A model generated the notes under the pieces. It did no database searches, was not told the DNA's origin, and saw nothing but the letters and a program-made list of their open reading frames with translations. The position numbers and the translations under genes were made by a program. A DNA stretch of 64,000 nt. Source: WJJR01 sp964440935 (lineage in GTDB: Bacteria; Zixibacteria; MSB-5A5; WJJR01). The stretch spans positions 62,001-126,000 of the forward strand of contig CAYTTY010000002.1 in assembly GCA_964440935.1 (NCBI GenBank). The letters are read 5' to 3'. The first letter of the stretch is position 1, and every line of letters begins with the position of its first letter. Positions 19,728 to 29,447 of the stretch are shown one piece after another.

Positions 19728-22700
19728 ATGAAGCGACTTGCTCAAACCATCGTTCTCGCATGTGCATTTGTCCTCGGCGCGTTGTCGGGTGATGTGCTGG
19801 CACGAACCGGCACCACCGTTCTTCCTTTGGATCATGATGCCTTAGTGCACCAGCCCAAACCCGAAGGCGCGCCCGGCTGCTTCTGTCCGCAGCCGTCGAC
19901 GCGCAATCTGCTCCAGCGCAAACGGGACGCTGTCGCGTCGCCCGGGCTGCGCGCCGGCGTGCAGATTCCGATCACACTGAACGTCATCGCGATTCGCGTC
20001 GAGTTTCAGTATGAAGAAATCGACGATCCGAACACCACGGGCCGCGGTGTCTTCGACCTTCGCGATACCACGTCCTTTCTCGAAGAAAACGGCCACAGTT
20101 TCGACACCTCACCGCACAATCGCCGTTACTTCGAAGCGCACATGCGGTCATTGAACCAGTACTGGAATACCGTTTCGAACGGGGAAATAACGCTCGATTA
20201 CACGGTCTTTCCGGTGGCGTCGGACAGCGCCTATCAAATGCCGAATGAGATGAGCTACTACGGGCGCGAGCGTGACGGCGACAGCGGCATCGTCTTCGGG
20301 CTGGAACAATTTGTCCTCGATGCCGGTGAAGCGGCCGCCGTCGATCCGGCAGTGGTCTTCGATGACTACGATGCCGTCGTCTTCTTTCACGCCGGCTCGG
20401 ACCGCCAGTCCGACATCTTTCAGGACACACCGCACGATTTGTTTACGGCATTTGTCCGCTTGGGCGAGGTGATATCGCTGACCGCCGGTGTCGCCGACGT
20501 GTTAGGCGAAGCGATCATCATGCCCGAGACGTTGATTCAGGACAATCGCATCACGGTGATGAATGCCGTGCTCGCGCACGAATTCGGGCACCAGCTCGGT
20601 CTGGTCGATTTGTACAGCACGCGCAGCTTCCTGACACAGGTGGGCAATTTCAGTTTGATGGACAACAACGTCTCCGATGTTGGCATCGATGTCACCGTCG
20701 AGGGGCGGCGGCGCATCTTGTTTGGCGGCCTACCGGTGTTCCCCGATGCCTGGTCGCGCTTACACTTGGGAATTGTCGATGCCAGACGCGTGGAAAACGA
20801 ACTCAATGTTACCGTGCTCGCGGGAGAGTTCGAACGCCCCCTGCCGCAATCGACACCACAGGTGATTCAGATCCCGATTTCAGAGACAGAGTATTACTTG
20901 GTCGAAAACCGTCGGATTGACATCGATGGACGGGGCGATCCCGGTCTACGGCTTGATTCCGTTACCAGTGTTGTCATTGGTCCGGCGGACACGACAACAC
21001 TCGCCAACACGCGCGAGTACGATTTCCTATTGCCCGGATCGGGGCTTCTGATCTGGCATGTCGATGAAGGGGTTGCGGAACTCGATTATGTCGACACCGA
21101 CGAGACGCCGAATAACTATCAGGCGAACACCCTCCAATGGGACCCCGAACGCCGCTTCCTGCGTCTGATCGAGGCCGACGGACTGATCAACTTTGGCGGT
21201 TTCTTCTCCGCCGGAACCGGAACGGCGCGGGATTTCTTCTACAATCCCAACAACTCCGAACTCGGGCAGTTTACCAATCCGCCCGCCAGCAGCAACACCG
21301 GCGCATTTACCGGAATCACCATTGAAAACATTTCGCCACCGGCCACGTCGATGACGATGGATGTCCGCCGCGACGGACCATTGGATGGATTCCCCGTCTA
21401 CGCCGGAATCGATTCAACCGGCGTCGGTGCACCTGTTGTCGCTGACCTGACGCCTCTGGCCAGCCGGTGGAGCACGCCCGGCGATGGTTCACCCGAAGTC
21501 TTTGTCTCGTACAAGAATTATATCCTGGCTTGGGACTGGACCGGGCAGCCGCTCAGTTCGGTGACGATCGAAGACAGTCTCACACGCTATGATGATTCGA
21601 CAATTGTTCGGGAATTCCATCCCGTCGCAATGGGTGATCCCGCCGATGGAAATTGGATCGCACCGCCGTTGGTGGCCGATCCGGGCGACGGAGACGTGCG
21701 GATTGTCGCCGCCACCGATAGAGGATATCTGTACATCTTCGGAACGCGCGATGAAGACAACGACGGATTGTTCGACGTCCGCTTCCGTACCGAGACGCCG
21801 GACTTGGTCAACGCCCCGCCGATTGTGTGGAATCGTGGCACCGTGACGAAGGAAATTTTTGTTCCGATTCGCAGTCGTGGTTATGCGGTCTACGGGCTGT
21901 TGAACGGTGATACAACACTGGTCGGCCCTCTGACGGGTACGATCATCAGCGCAGCCGGTCGGGACAGCGCTGGGACCGCCGTCGTTATGGGGATTTCGCC
22001 GGAAGAGCGGTACGTCGGCTGGCTCGGGGGACCAATCGCGAATATCGGCGATAAGCCCGTCATGCCGCCGGTCGTGGGCGACATCGATCGGGATTCCTCG
22101 TTAGATGCGGTATTCCTGACAGCTAACGGAGAACTCCACGTCATTGACAGCGGTGGCGAGTACCTCTCCGGTTTTCCGCTGGATATTGACGGCACCGCCA
22201 CTGAGCCACCATCTCTGGCCGATGTCGACCTTGATGGCTTCCTGGAGATTCTGCTGGTGTCTGACGGTTTTCTCCATGCATACGCACGCAACGGAACGTT
22301 GCTTCCCGATTTTCCCATTCTGCTCGGGGAACGAAACGCTCCGGACAGCGGTGCAACAACGCCGGTTGCGATGCTGCTGGAGTGGACTGATGGGGTTTCC
22401 GGACATTTGGCATTGGCCAGTGCCGGGGAGCGCCAACGGCTTAGCGCTGTTTTTGGCAACGGGCGGGAGGTCGACCGATTCCCGCGCCCGTTGGGAGCCG
22501 CAACACCCAGTTCGGTTGCATGGAGTGCCATTCCCGATGCCAATAGCTCCGCCGTGTTCGCACATTGCGCCGATGGCTACCTGTATGGATATTCCGCGGG
22601 CACACTGCCGGCGTTTTCGCCGACTGCGATTTGGCCGATGGCACGACGCGATGCACGGGGCACCGCGACAGTCCCGTATGACGATCTTGAGAACGAAAGC

Positions 22701-22997
22701 ACCGAAGATGTTTTCTTTTTGGAGCCGCGTGCGTTTGTCTATCCCAATCCAGCGAACGAGGAAGCGATTGTACGATTTTGGCTCGGTGACGATGCGAGCG
22801 TTCGAATTCGCATCTATGATATTGCTGGGAATCTCGTTACAGAAGTCGAAGAGAATGGTCAGGGCGGTGTCTACAACGAGTGGACATGGGACTGCCGAGG
22901 CGCGGCCTCCGGCGTTTATTTTGCCCACATTGAAGCAAATGCACTAGCCAGCGGCGAAACCGCAACCGCACTTTGCAAAATGGCGGTTGTGCAGTAA
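19728..22997 (+). CDS. Secreted M6-like zinc metalloprotease with T9SS-type C-terminal domain
   Basis: This 1089-aa protein has a signal peptide (about residues 1-25, ending GDVLA) and an immune-inhibitor-A-like M6 metalloprotease domain. The zinc motif is HEFGH at 284-288, followed by LGLVDLY. The middle (about 545-990) has repeating beta segments of FG-GAP/VCBS type (DIDRDSSLDAVFL, DVDLDGFLEILLV). The final 90 residues (YPNPANEEAIVRFWL...IRIYDIAGNLV...SGVYFAHIEA) match a type A T9SS sorting domain. It is likely exported cargo of the neighbouring PorU/PorV pair. It starts three bases after the porV stop with no separate ribosome binding site, so coupling is likely. Confidence 0.88.
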   Translation: MKRLAQTIVLACAFVLGALSGDVLARTGTTVLPLDHDALVHQPKPEGAPGCFCPQPSTRNLLQRKRDAVASPGLRAGVQIPITLNVIAIRVEFQYEEIDDPNTTGRGVFDLRDTTSFLEENGHSFDTSPHNRRYFEAHMRSLNQYWNTVSNGEITLDYTVFPVASDSAYQMPNEMSYYGRERDGDSGIVFGLEQFVLDAGEAAAVDPAVVFDDYDAVVFFHAGSDRQSDIFQDTPHDLFTAFVRLGEVISLTAGVADVLGEAIIMPETLIQDNRITVMNAVLAHEFGHQLGLVDLYSTRSFLTQVGNFSLMDNNVSDVGIDVTVEGRRRILFGGLPVFPDAWSRLHLGIVDARRVENELNVTVLAGEFERPLPQSTPQVIQIPISETEYYLVENRRIDIDGRGDPGLRLDSVTSVVIGPADTTTLANTREYDFLLPGSGLLIWHVDEGVAELDYVDTDETPNNYQANTLQWDPERRFLRLIEADGLINFGGFFSAGTGTARDFFYNPNNSELGQFTNPPASSNTGAFTGITIENISPPATSMTMDVRRDGPLDGFPVYAGIDSTGVGAPVVADLTPLASRWSTPGDGSPEVFVSYKNYILAWDWTGQPLSSVTIEDSLTRYDDSTIVREFHPVAMGDPADGNWIAPPLVADPGDGDVRIVAATDRGYLYIFGTRDEDNDGLFDVRFRTETPDLVNAPPIVWNRGTVTKEIFVPIRSRGYAVYGLLNGDTTLVGPLTGTIISAAGRDSAGTAVVMGISPEERYVGWLGGPIANIGDKPVMPPVVGDIDRDSSLDAVFLTANGELHVIDSGGEYLSGFPLDIDGTATEPPSLADVDLDGFLEILLVSDGFLHAYARNGTLLPDFPILLGERNAPDSGATTPVAMLLEWTDGVSGHLALASAGERQRLSAVFGNGREVDRFPRPLGAATPSSVAWSAIPDANSSAVFAHCADGYLYGYSAGTLPAFSPTAIWPMARRDARGTATVPYDDLENESTEDVFFLEPRAFVYPNPANEEAIVRFWLGDDASVRIRIYDIAGNLVTEVEENGQGGVYNEWTWDCRGAASGVYFAHIEANALASGETATALCKMAVVQ

Positions 22998-23057
22998 TCG
23001 GCCGAGGCGGCTCACCAGGAGACAATAATGTCTGAGGTATTGATTCGGAGGTGTTGG

Positions 23058-24047
23058 ATGAACGCGAATGCCAAACGGCTGGCAACATTGATTGCTGTCA
23101 CGATACTGATATCGACCGTCCCGGCCGTTGCCGCAACGCCCGGCGAACAGTCGGTGCCCGAACGTTTGGGACCCGTTAATCCGCTGCCGGGTGTGACGCT
23201 GGCTGATTTATCGGAACGTGCTGCACTCAATTCGACGATGGCCTTGACCGACGAGGGGGTGCGCCTCGCTCAAGCGAACAAAGACGTACCCGATTTCGGT
23301 GGCGATGTGTACGGATACGAACCAAAGTCCAGCCGCCGGGCCTTTCTCCAGTCACTGGTCGTGCCGGGATGGGGGCAGTGGTATTACGGCAGCCGCTGGA
23401 AACCGTTCGTTTTTCTGGGTCTCGAGGCCGCGGGCTGGTACTTCTGGTCCGATTTCCGCAGCACCGGCAGTGATCTCGAAGACCAGTATCAGGCGTTCGC
23501 TGATGGTCTGGATCCGCAATCCGGAGACGTCCGTTGGGCATTTGACCGGTACATCGATGGGTTGGAAGCAGTCTACGGAATCGATGACGACCGGCAGGCG
23601 TGGATCAATCCCGAAACGGATGACTCAACCTTTTTCTCGCACCACATTTCGGAAGATGATGCTGCGGAAAAGAACGATACGTATTACGAAAATATCGGTA
23701 AGTACGACCAGTTTGCCTTTGGCTGGCACGACTTTGACGATCGTCGTGACTTTAAGCCGGGTGATACCACCTACTCGGATGGAACGCCCATCATTTTCCT
23801 GACGCCGGACCGTCAGGCCTACGTCCAGCAGCGCGACGAAGCCAACCGGGAATTCAACAAGGCCTCGACGGTATTAATTCTGACGATTGGCAACCATCTG
23901 TTGTCGGCGTTTGAGGCGGCCCTCGGCGCCAAGCGGTATAATCGCTCACGAGATCAGTTCGGGACAATCGATGCCGACATCCGATTGACCCGGACAAACC
24001 TGTCGTCGGAACTTGCGCCGCGATTCACTTTGCGTTATCTTTTTTAG
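23058..24047 (+). CDS. DUF5683-like membrane-associated protein, first paralogue
   Basis: From the ATG at 23058 (GGAGG six bases upstream) this is 329 aa. An in-frame ATG at 23028, also with AGGAG, would add ten residues. A signal peptide ends near PAVA. Around residue 95 it has SLVVPGWGQWYYGSRWKPF followed by a hydrophobic helix (VFLGLEAAGWYFW), the hallmark of the DUF5683 family, which is frequent in FCB genomes. A second hydrophobic stretch near the end (VLILTIGNHLLSAFEAALGA) precedes a beta strand ending TLRYLF, consistent with outer-membrane association. Function unknown. A paralogue follows directly. Confidence 0.75.
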   Translation: MNANAKRLATLIAVTILISTVPAVAATPGEQSVPERLGPVNPLPGVTLADLSERAALNSTMALTDEGVRLAQANKDVPDFGGDVYGYEPKSSRRAFLQSLVVPGWGQWYYGSRWKPFVFLGLEAAGWYFWSDFRSTGSDLEDQYQAFADGLDPQSGDVRWAFDRYIDGLEAVYGIDDDRQAWINPETDDSTFFSHHISEDDAAEKNDTYYENIGKYDQFAFGWHDFDDRRDFKPGDTTYSDGTPIIFLTPDRQAYVQQRDEANREFNKASTVLILTIGNHLLSAFEAALGAKRYNRSRDQFGTIDADIRLTRTNLSSELAPRFTLRYLF

Positions 24048-24052
24048 GAGTG

Positions 24053-24952
24053 ATGAATCTGAGCAGTACACTTGACCACAGACGAATTGTCCCCCGTTCG
24101 GCATTAACCGGCACTCTGCTGCTGCTGGCGGCTGTGTACGTGTGTGCCGTCGCGTGCCCGTGCGGCGCTGCGTCGCCGTTTGAACGTTCGGTGTGCCCAA
24201 CAGAACAAGGTGCCAAGCCGCCGATATCGGTCATGCATGATGGCCCACAGCGCTTTTCAGAGTTAATGCCCGACAAACTTGATCTGAACGCCGTTCCCGT
24301 CATCACTGACGGCGGGCCGATGTACGCCCAGGTGTTCGATGAGTTTGCATTCGAAGACGAACGGGACAAGGTCAATGTGACTAAGGCGACGTTGTTCTCG
24401 CTCGTTCTGCCGGGTACGGGGCAATGGTACGCCGGCGACCAGAACCGGGCGGGTGTGTTTCTCGCCGGTGAAGGTGTCATGTGGGCGGCCTTTGCCTATT
24501 TCAAGACCGTCCAGTCGGCAAAGCAAGATGATTACGAGGCGTATGCGTTGGCCAATGCAGGGATCAATCCCGAAGGCAAAGACGATGACTTCTATCGGAT
24601 CTTGAGTTTCTACAACTCGCGCGAGGAGTACAACTCGGCCGGGCGCATTATCGATCCATCACGTCCCTATTATCCCAATAACGAGTACTGGGATTGGCGC
24701 TGGCGCTCCGAATCGGATTTGGAACAGTACCGCGATTTGCGCAATCAGCGCGCCGAGGCGCGCAACCGCAGCCGATTTGCAATCGGGGCATTGGTTCTGA
24801 ACCGTCTGTTGTCGGCCTTCGACGCGTGGCGTGTGGCCAAGTCGGTCAATCGACAGGCACGCATGGAAGTGACCGGTTGGAAGGTCGGTGTGAAGGGGAA
24901 ACCGTTCGGTTCCAATCCCAAGGTCATGTTCTCGTTTAAGCGCAACTTCTAG
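24053..24952 (+). CDS. DUF5683-like membrane-associated protein, second paralogue
   Basis: This 299-aa protein has a signal segment (about residues 15-40) and the same core as its upstream neighbour: TLFSLVLPGTGQWYAGDQNR then a hydrophobic helix (AGVFLAGEGVMWAAFAYF). Near the C-terminus it has FAIGALVLNRLLSAFDAWRVA, equivalent to ILTIGNHLLSAFEAALGA of the first copy, and a final strand VMFSFKRNF. The two genes are separated by five bases, with AGGAG overlapping the gap. The pair looks like an old tandem duplication kept inside the envelope operon. A GTG at 24050 is an alternative start. Function unknown. Confidence 0.75.
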   Translation: MNLSSTLDHRRIVPRSALTGTLLLLAAVYVCAVACPCGAASPFERSVCPTEQGAKPPISVMHDGPQRFSELMPDKLDLNAVPVITDGGPMYAQVFDEFAFEDERDKVNVTKATLFSLVLPGTGQWYAGDQNRAGVFLAGEGVMWAAFAYFKTVQSAKQDDYEAYALANAGINPEGKDDDFYRILSFYNSREEYNSAGRIIDPSRPYYPNNEYWDWRWRSESDLEQYRDLRNQRAEARNRSRFAIGALVLNRLLSAFDAWRVAKSVNRQARMEVTGWKVGVKGKPFGSNPKVMFSFKRNF

Positions 24953-24970
24953 TCACGCGGGGGGCGCGCG

Positions 24971-26029
24971 GTGTCTCGTACACAGTCGAATAGTACAACG
25001 GTATCACGGGCCGCCGGGCCCGTGTTTGCTATGGGAACGATCGTGTGGTTCGCCGTCATCGGCTTGATCCTGACCGGCTGCTCCGGCGGCGGATCACTGC
25101 GTACCGCGACATTCGATGCCGACACGCCCTTAACCGTCATCGACGTGATCAGTGGCGAGGCGCTGCGCGCGTCGTTCGAGGGCGAGGGCAAGCTGGGGGA
25201 CGTATCCGGACCCATTCGTCCGGTGAGCATTGCGCCGACCCGGGCCAATGGTCTGCTCATCGCCGATATGGAAACGCGCGGGGTTTTGCGTATCGACGGT
25301 ACCAACACGGTCATGGCCTCATCGGTCGGGCCATACGTGTCCCGATTCAGCACGCGCACCGCTCCACGCTTTGTGCGCACCGACCTGGCCGGTAACGTCT
25401 ATGCGGTCGACGGGGTCAGTGACGAGATTTATGTCTACGACGAGGACCTGGTTGCGGTCACCAACTTCAGCCCCCCATACCGTGCCTTGGGATTGCCGCA
25501 GGGTCAGTTGGCCGGATTGGCATTTGGTGGTTACGGCGACATGTATGTCGCCGACCGCCTGAACTCCCGCATTTATCGTTTCGATGCCAGTGGCGTCCAC
25601 ATCGGTAATTTCGGCAGCGAAGAGGCCCCCTGGGCACGCCTGAATCGTCCGGCGGGAATCGCCTGTGACGATTACGACGGCAGCGTCTACGTCTGTGATC
25701 TTGGTGAGCGACGTGTTGTCGTATACGACGACAGCGGTGCGCTACTGAGAACATTCGGGCAAGCCGATTTGCGTGAACCGGTCGCTGTTGCCATCGACCG
25801 CAATGGTCACGTCTTCGTAGCTGATTACTCACAGCGGGCGATTCTCGTCTATTCGCGTCAAGGGGCGTATCTCGGCCTCATCGACGGGCCGCGTTTGGGT
25901 TTCAGTGACTTCGGCAGTCCCACGGATGTGGCGATTCGCCACGGCATTCTGCACATCGCCGATCTTGACAGTCAGCGGATCATCAAAGTGCGTTACGCGC
26001 GTCGCGCCGAGGAGTCCGACGCCGAGTAG
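24971..26029 (+). CDS. NHL-repeat beta-propeller lipoprotein
   Basis: The 352-aa product has a hydrophobic signal and lipobox (LILTGC) near residue 37, so it is predicted to be lipid anchored. The remainder is NHL/6-bladed-propeller-type repeats (for example DMYVADRLNSRIYRFDASG, SVYVCDLGERRVVVYDDSG, HVFVADYSQRAILVYSRQG). Such propellers usually bind proteins or carbohydrates. The GTG at 24971 is used; an internal ATG at 25031 would give a shorter signal. It lies 18 bases after the preceding gene and four bases before the next, inside the envelope cluster. A scaffold or binding role is inferred. Confidence 0.8.
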   Translation: MSRTQSNSTTVSRAAGPVFAMGTIVWFAVIGLILTGCSGGGSLRTATFDADTPLTVIDVISGEALRASFEGEGKLGDVSGPIRPVSIAPTRANGLLIADMETRGVLRIDGTNTVMASSVGPYVSRFSTRTAPRFVRTDLAGNVYAVDGVSDEIYVYDEDLVAVTNFSPPYRALGLPQGQLAGLAFGGYGDMYVADRLNSRIYRFDASGVHIGNFGSEEAPWARLNRPAGIACDDYDGSVYVCDLGERRVVVYDDSGALLRTFGQADLREPVAVAIDRNGHVFVADYSQRAILVYSRQGAYLGLIDGPRLGFSDFGSPTDVAIRHGILHIADLDSQRIIKVRYARRAEESDAE

Positions 26030-26033
26030 AATC

Positions 26034-29000
26034 ATGAACCCAGCACGACCAGGGAACGGTCAATCGTGGTCCGGGTTGAACGGAGCGCTCAACCGGATGT
26101 CCATCGTCATGCTGGGTATCATCTTATCCATAGCAGCGTTCTCGCAACCCGCAGGTGCAGACTCACACCAGCAGCTTTTGAAATCGAGACCTCTCGGTCC
26201 CGTCGTCGGCGACAGCACGATTATCGTGGGGAACGGAACGGCCGGCCCGTTCTGGGTGTCCGGCTATTTCATTGTCTCGGGCAGTGAATCGATTCTAAAT
26301 AGCAGTGGCAACCCGATTGATTCAGCACAGTACACACTTGATATCGATCACGGTTACCTGACGCTGCGTGATTCACTCGCGTCCGGAGATACCGTCACCG
26401 TTCGATTTCAGCGACTCGCATTCGCACTGGCGACCGAGTGGCACGCGACGGATAATACGTCATCGCCAAACACGAATACCGCGACTCCTCTTGTACAGAA
26501 CGTCGCTGCCTTGGACGATCCGATTACGCCGCTCGCATCTGCACCCTCACGAACACGAACCGTTGGCGAAAGCGGCCAATCACTCGAGTGGCAGGGATTT
26601 AAGTCATTTTCGGTCACCACGTCATCGAATCGCGGTAGCGATTGGTCGCAGGGATTGGAACTGTCGTTGGAGGGCGAGATTGCTGACGGAGTCCGTGTAC
26701 GCGGCGCCATTTCCGACCGTTTTGCCAATTCGCTCTCCAATCGCTCACGCGGCCCGGTCACGCGCGTCGGCGATCTGGACCGGATGTTTCTCGAAGCGCA
26801 ATCACAGCGGTTTTACGGACGGTTCGGGCAGGTCTCTTTGCCGAATCTGACAACGCAACAGCCGCAGCGCCAGGCCGCTGGTGCCCGTTTCACCTGGACC
26901 GGCGATGCACATGCCGTCGATGGATACGTTGGCCGTGCCACCGGAACGCCGGTACGGCACCGCCTCGCGACGCAGCCGCAGATCGCAGGGCCCTACAAAT
27001 TGTCGGCTAATGGTGTATACGGCGATGTGCTGCCGGCCTCGGTGAGGGTGACGAAAGATGGGGCGCGATTGAGAGAGGGAACAGAGGCCGACTACACATT
27101 CGATATCGCCACCGGTTCGATTACCTTCGCAGCCGATGCCGTACCCGATGCCGGCAGCATAGTGATTGTCGAATATGAACGCGCGCTCGACGCGTACCGT
27201 CGCACGTTGGCAGGAGCGTTGTGGACGACGGGGCAATCCGATTCGCGATTCCAAAACAACGTAACCGCCAAGTGGGAGGCCGACGATCCCGGCCAGCCGC
27301 TGTTTGGTGAGTTGTCGGACGAGCAACGATCCGTGTTGTCGCAATCGGCCGATGGCGCGGTCGCCGTACCGGCGTACGAGTATCACGGGAACAACGACGG
27401 TGACTATGATCTCAGTCTCGTGGAAAACGAAGACACTGTCTTCACGTACGTCGGACCCGGCAACGGCGATTGGCGCGTGAGTTTTGAATATGTTGGTGCG
27501 GGAGAGGGACGGTACCGTCACCTTGCCGAAGATGCCTTCGAGTATGTCGGTCAGGGGGAAGGATCGTACGAAGCGGTCACGACGCTCGGTGCACCGCGTG
27601 CGTTCATGACCGTGTCGGAATCGATTCGCCTGTCCGAGACGGCACTGGGATCATTCGACGCGCAATGGCATGGATTCATCGATGACCCCAATCGATTCGC
27701 TGGGGACAACACGCAGGTCAAATCAAATCATCATCTGGGATGGTCAGCCGGTGGCACCCCTGCGAACACCAATTCCGCTCGTCTCCGTCTGGACTGGTGG
27801 CGTCATGACGCGATCAGCGAGCGCACACGAGCGGTCGATGACTTCGGTCGTTTCAGTAACGCATGGCAGTTGCGTGAATCGCTCTTCGACGAGTCACGTA
27901 GCGAATACCAACTGACGGCAGCGTCATCTTCAGATCGTACGCTGCACGCAACGGTGACGTCGGGATTGATGACATCTCCGTCCATCGATGCGGCGCGGTG
28001 GTCTGTAACCACAACGGCCCAACCAACAGACCATCTGACAACAAAAGCCAATTGGACGCAGCGCCTCGGCCGATTGATCGACGAACCCACCGGTGAGCAC
28101 GATGCATGGCGCGAACTGTCCACGTCCGTTCACTACGTACAGGGCCCATGGACACTGAACACACAATGGAGCCAACGCGACCTGACGAATGAACAACATA
28201 CGTTCACGAGCGGTCCTCTGTACGTCAGCAATAAGACCATTGGGCTGGGCTATACCGGGGCGATGTTGGAATATCAATGGATCGATTCTTACGATTCATT
28301 GGCGTCCCGGCATCGTACGCGCGAATTGTCGTTCACGACGACACTCGATGTTGCGCCATCGCTTGATGGTCAAGTGCTCGTCGCACGCGGTGAGCAGTCA
28401 TTCGCATCGAGTGAGTTCACGCCCTACTACCGCGGGCGGCTCGACGGTGACTGGCGCCCGCATGCCGATGCGGCGATTAATGCCCAGATGGATCTCGCCT
28501 ACACCCGTTCCGGACTGGAGCAGGAGGTCTACCTGCCGACACGTCCAGGGCAGGGGCAGTATCGTTTGGAGCGCGGTGAGTATGTCCCCGATGCGCATGG
28601 CGATTACCGTCGCGTGGTGTCGCGTAGCGACCAGGCCGGACCGGCGAGTTACGGAGGACGGCAGACGATCTTTGGGCATTGGCGTCCTACCGTTGCCGGC
28701 TGGCGCTGGGGGCTCGAGCTGCGTCGCGACCGGCTGGCGCGTCACGATCCCAATCAGTTCGCCCCTCTCACCTGGCTGGCGCCATGGACACGCTACACGT
28801 GGAATCCCGCGGCCGGCGCACGCGCCGAACGGCATGACTTCCATCGACTGATCGCGCGCCCGAACAGGCAGACCGAATTATCTGTCGACTGGACATCGGA
28901 CCGGACGGTTTTTGGTTTCGACCGGGTGCACAACAATCGTGACCGCATAGGTTCCACGATTCGTCATGACATTTCCAATCACCTGTACCTCGAAGCCGGG

Positions 29001-29444
29001 GGAGACTTGGAGATGCGTGAACGGTCCGGAGGAATCGGATCGGCTGTCGCTGCCGAGGCCGCGACGATACGCTTGACCGTCGGCGGAACGCCACGGAAGA
29101 TGATGACGTGGTCACTCCAAGGCCGCCGTCGCACTGACGATGACCATGTATCGCATGTGAATGTTCGATTGTTGGGCTTACGGCCGCGGGCGCAAGCGGG
29201 ATTTGGTGCACTCACAGTTTTGGTTGAATCTGATCTGACCTGGGTTCAACCGCAGGAGGGGATTGGTTCGTTTTCAGCATTGCTGGCCGAAGGCCGGCCC
29301 GAGGGATTCTCCACCGTCGAATTCTGTGAACTGCGCTGGCAACTTCCCGGCAAAATCACATTGAAATCGCGATTCCACGCCGACATCCGCGAAGTCGACA
29401 ATGACCGCTGGCGCTGGGATGTCCAAACAGTAGCCCGATTCTGA
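26034..29444 (+). CDS. Very large probable outer-membrane beta-barrel protein
   Basis: I start at the ATG at 26034 (1136 aa), four bases after the lipoprotein stop; the reading frame extends upstream but only inside that gene. An ATG at 26097 would start right at the signal peptide (MSIVMLGIILSIAAFSQPAGA). Around residues 340-372 is a surface-protein motif (TKDGARLREGTEADYTFDIA, then GSITF). At about 465-515 a YVGxGxG motif occurs three times (YVGPGNGDW, YVGAGEGRY, YVGQGEGSY). The C-terminal 600 residues alternate short polar and amphipathic strands with many Trp, Arg and Thr, ending WDVQTVARF with a terminal Phe as in barrel proteins. I know no function. Confidence 0.75.
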   Translation: MNPARPGNGQSWSGLNGALNRMSIVMLGIILSIAAFSQPAGADSHQQLLKSRPLGPVVGDSTIIVGNGTAGPFWVSGYFIVSGSESILNSSGNPIDSAQYTLDIDHGYLTLRDSLASGDTVTVRFQRLAFALATEWHATDNTSSPNTNTATPLVQNVAALDDPITPLASAPSRTRTVGESGQSLEWQGFKSFSVTTSSNRGSDWSQGLELSLEGEIADGVRVRGAISDRFANSLSNRSRGPVTRVGDLDRMFLEAQSQRFYGRFGQVSLPNLTTQQPQRQAAGARFTWTGDAHAVDGYVGRATGTPVRHRLATQPQIAGPYKLSANGVYGDVLPASVRVTKDGARLREGTEADYTFDIATGSITFAADAVPDAGSIVIVEYERALDAYRRTLAGALWTTGQSDSRFQNNVTAKWEADDPGQPLFGELSDEQRSVLSQSADGAVAVPAYEYHGNNDGDYDLSLVENEDTVFTYVGPGNGDWRVSFEYVGAGEGRYRHLAEDAFEYVGQGEGSYEAVTTLGAPRAFMTVSESIRLSETALGSFDAQWHGFIDDPNRFAGDNTQVKSNHHLGWSAGGTPANTNSARLRLDWWRHDAISERTRAVDDFGRFSNAWQLRESLFDESRSEYQLTAASSSDRTLHATVTSGLMTSPSIDAARWSVTTTAQPTDHLTTKANWTQRLGRLIDEPTGEHDAWRELSTSVHYVQGPWTLNTQWSQRDLTNEQHTFTSGPLYVSNKTIGLGYTGAMLEYQWIDSYDSLASRHRTRELSFTTTLDVAPSLDGQVLVARGEQSFASSEFTPYYRGRLDGDWRPHADAAINAQMDLAYTRSGLEQEVYLPTRPGQGQYRLERGEYVPDAHGDYRRVVSRSDQAGPASYGGRQTIFGHWRPTVAGWRWGLELRRDRLARHDPNQFAPLTWLAPWTRYTWNPAAGARAERHDFHRLIARPNRQTELSVDWTSDRTVFGFDRVHNNRDRIGSTIRHDISNHLYLEAGGDLEMRERSGGIGSAVAAEAATIRLTVGGTPRKMMTWSLQGRRRTDDDHVSHVNVRLLGLRPRAQAGFGALTVLVESDLTWVQPQEGIGSFSALLAEGRPEGFSTVEFCELRWQLPGKITLKSRFHADIREVDNDRWRWDVQTVARF

Positions 29445-29447
29445 TAT

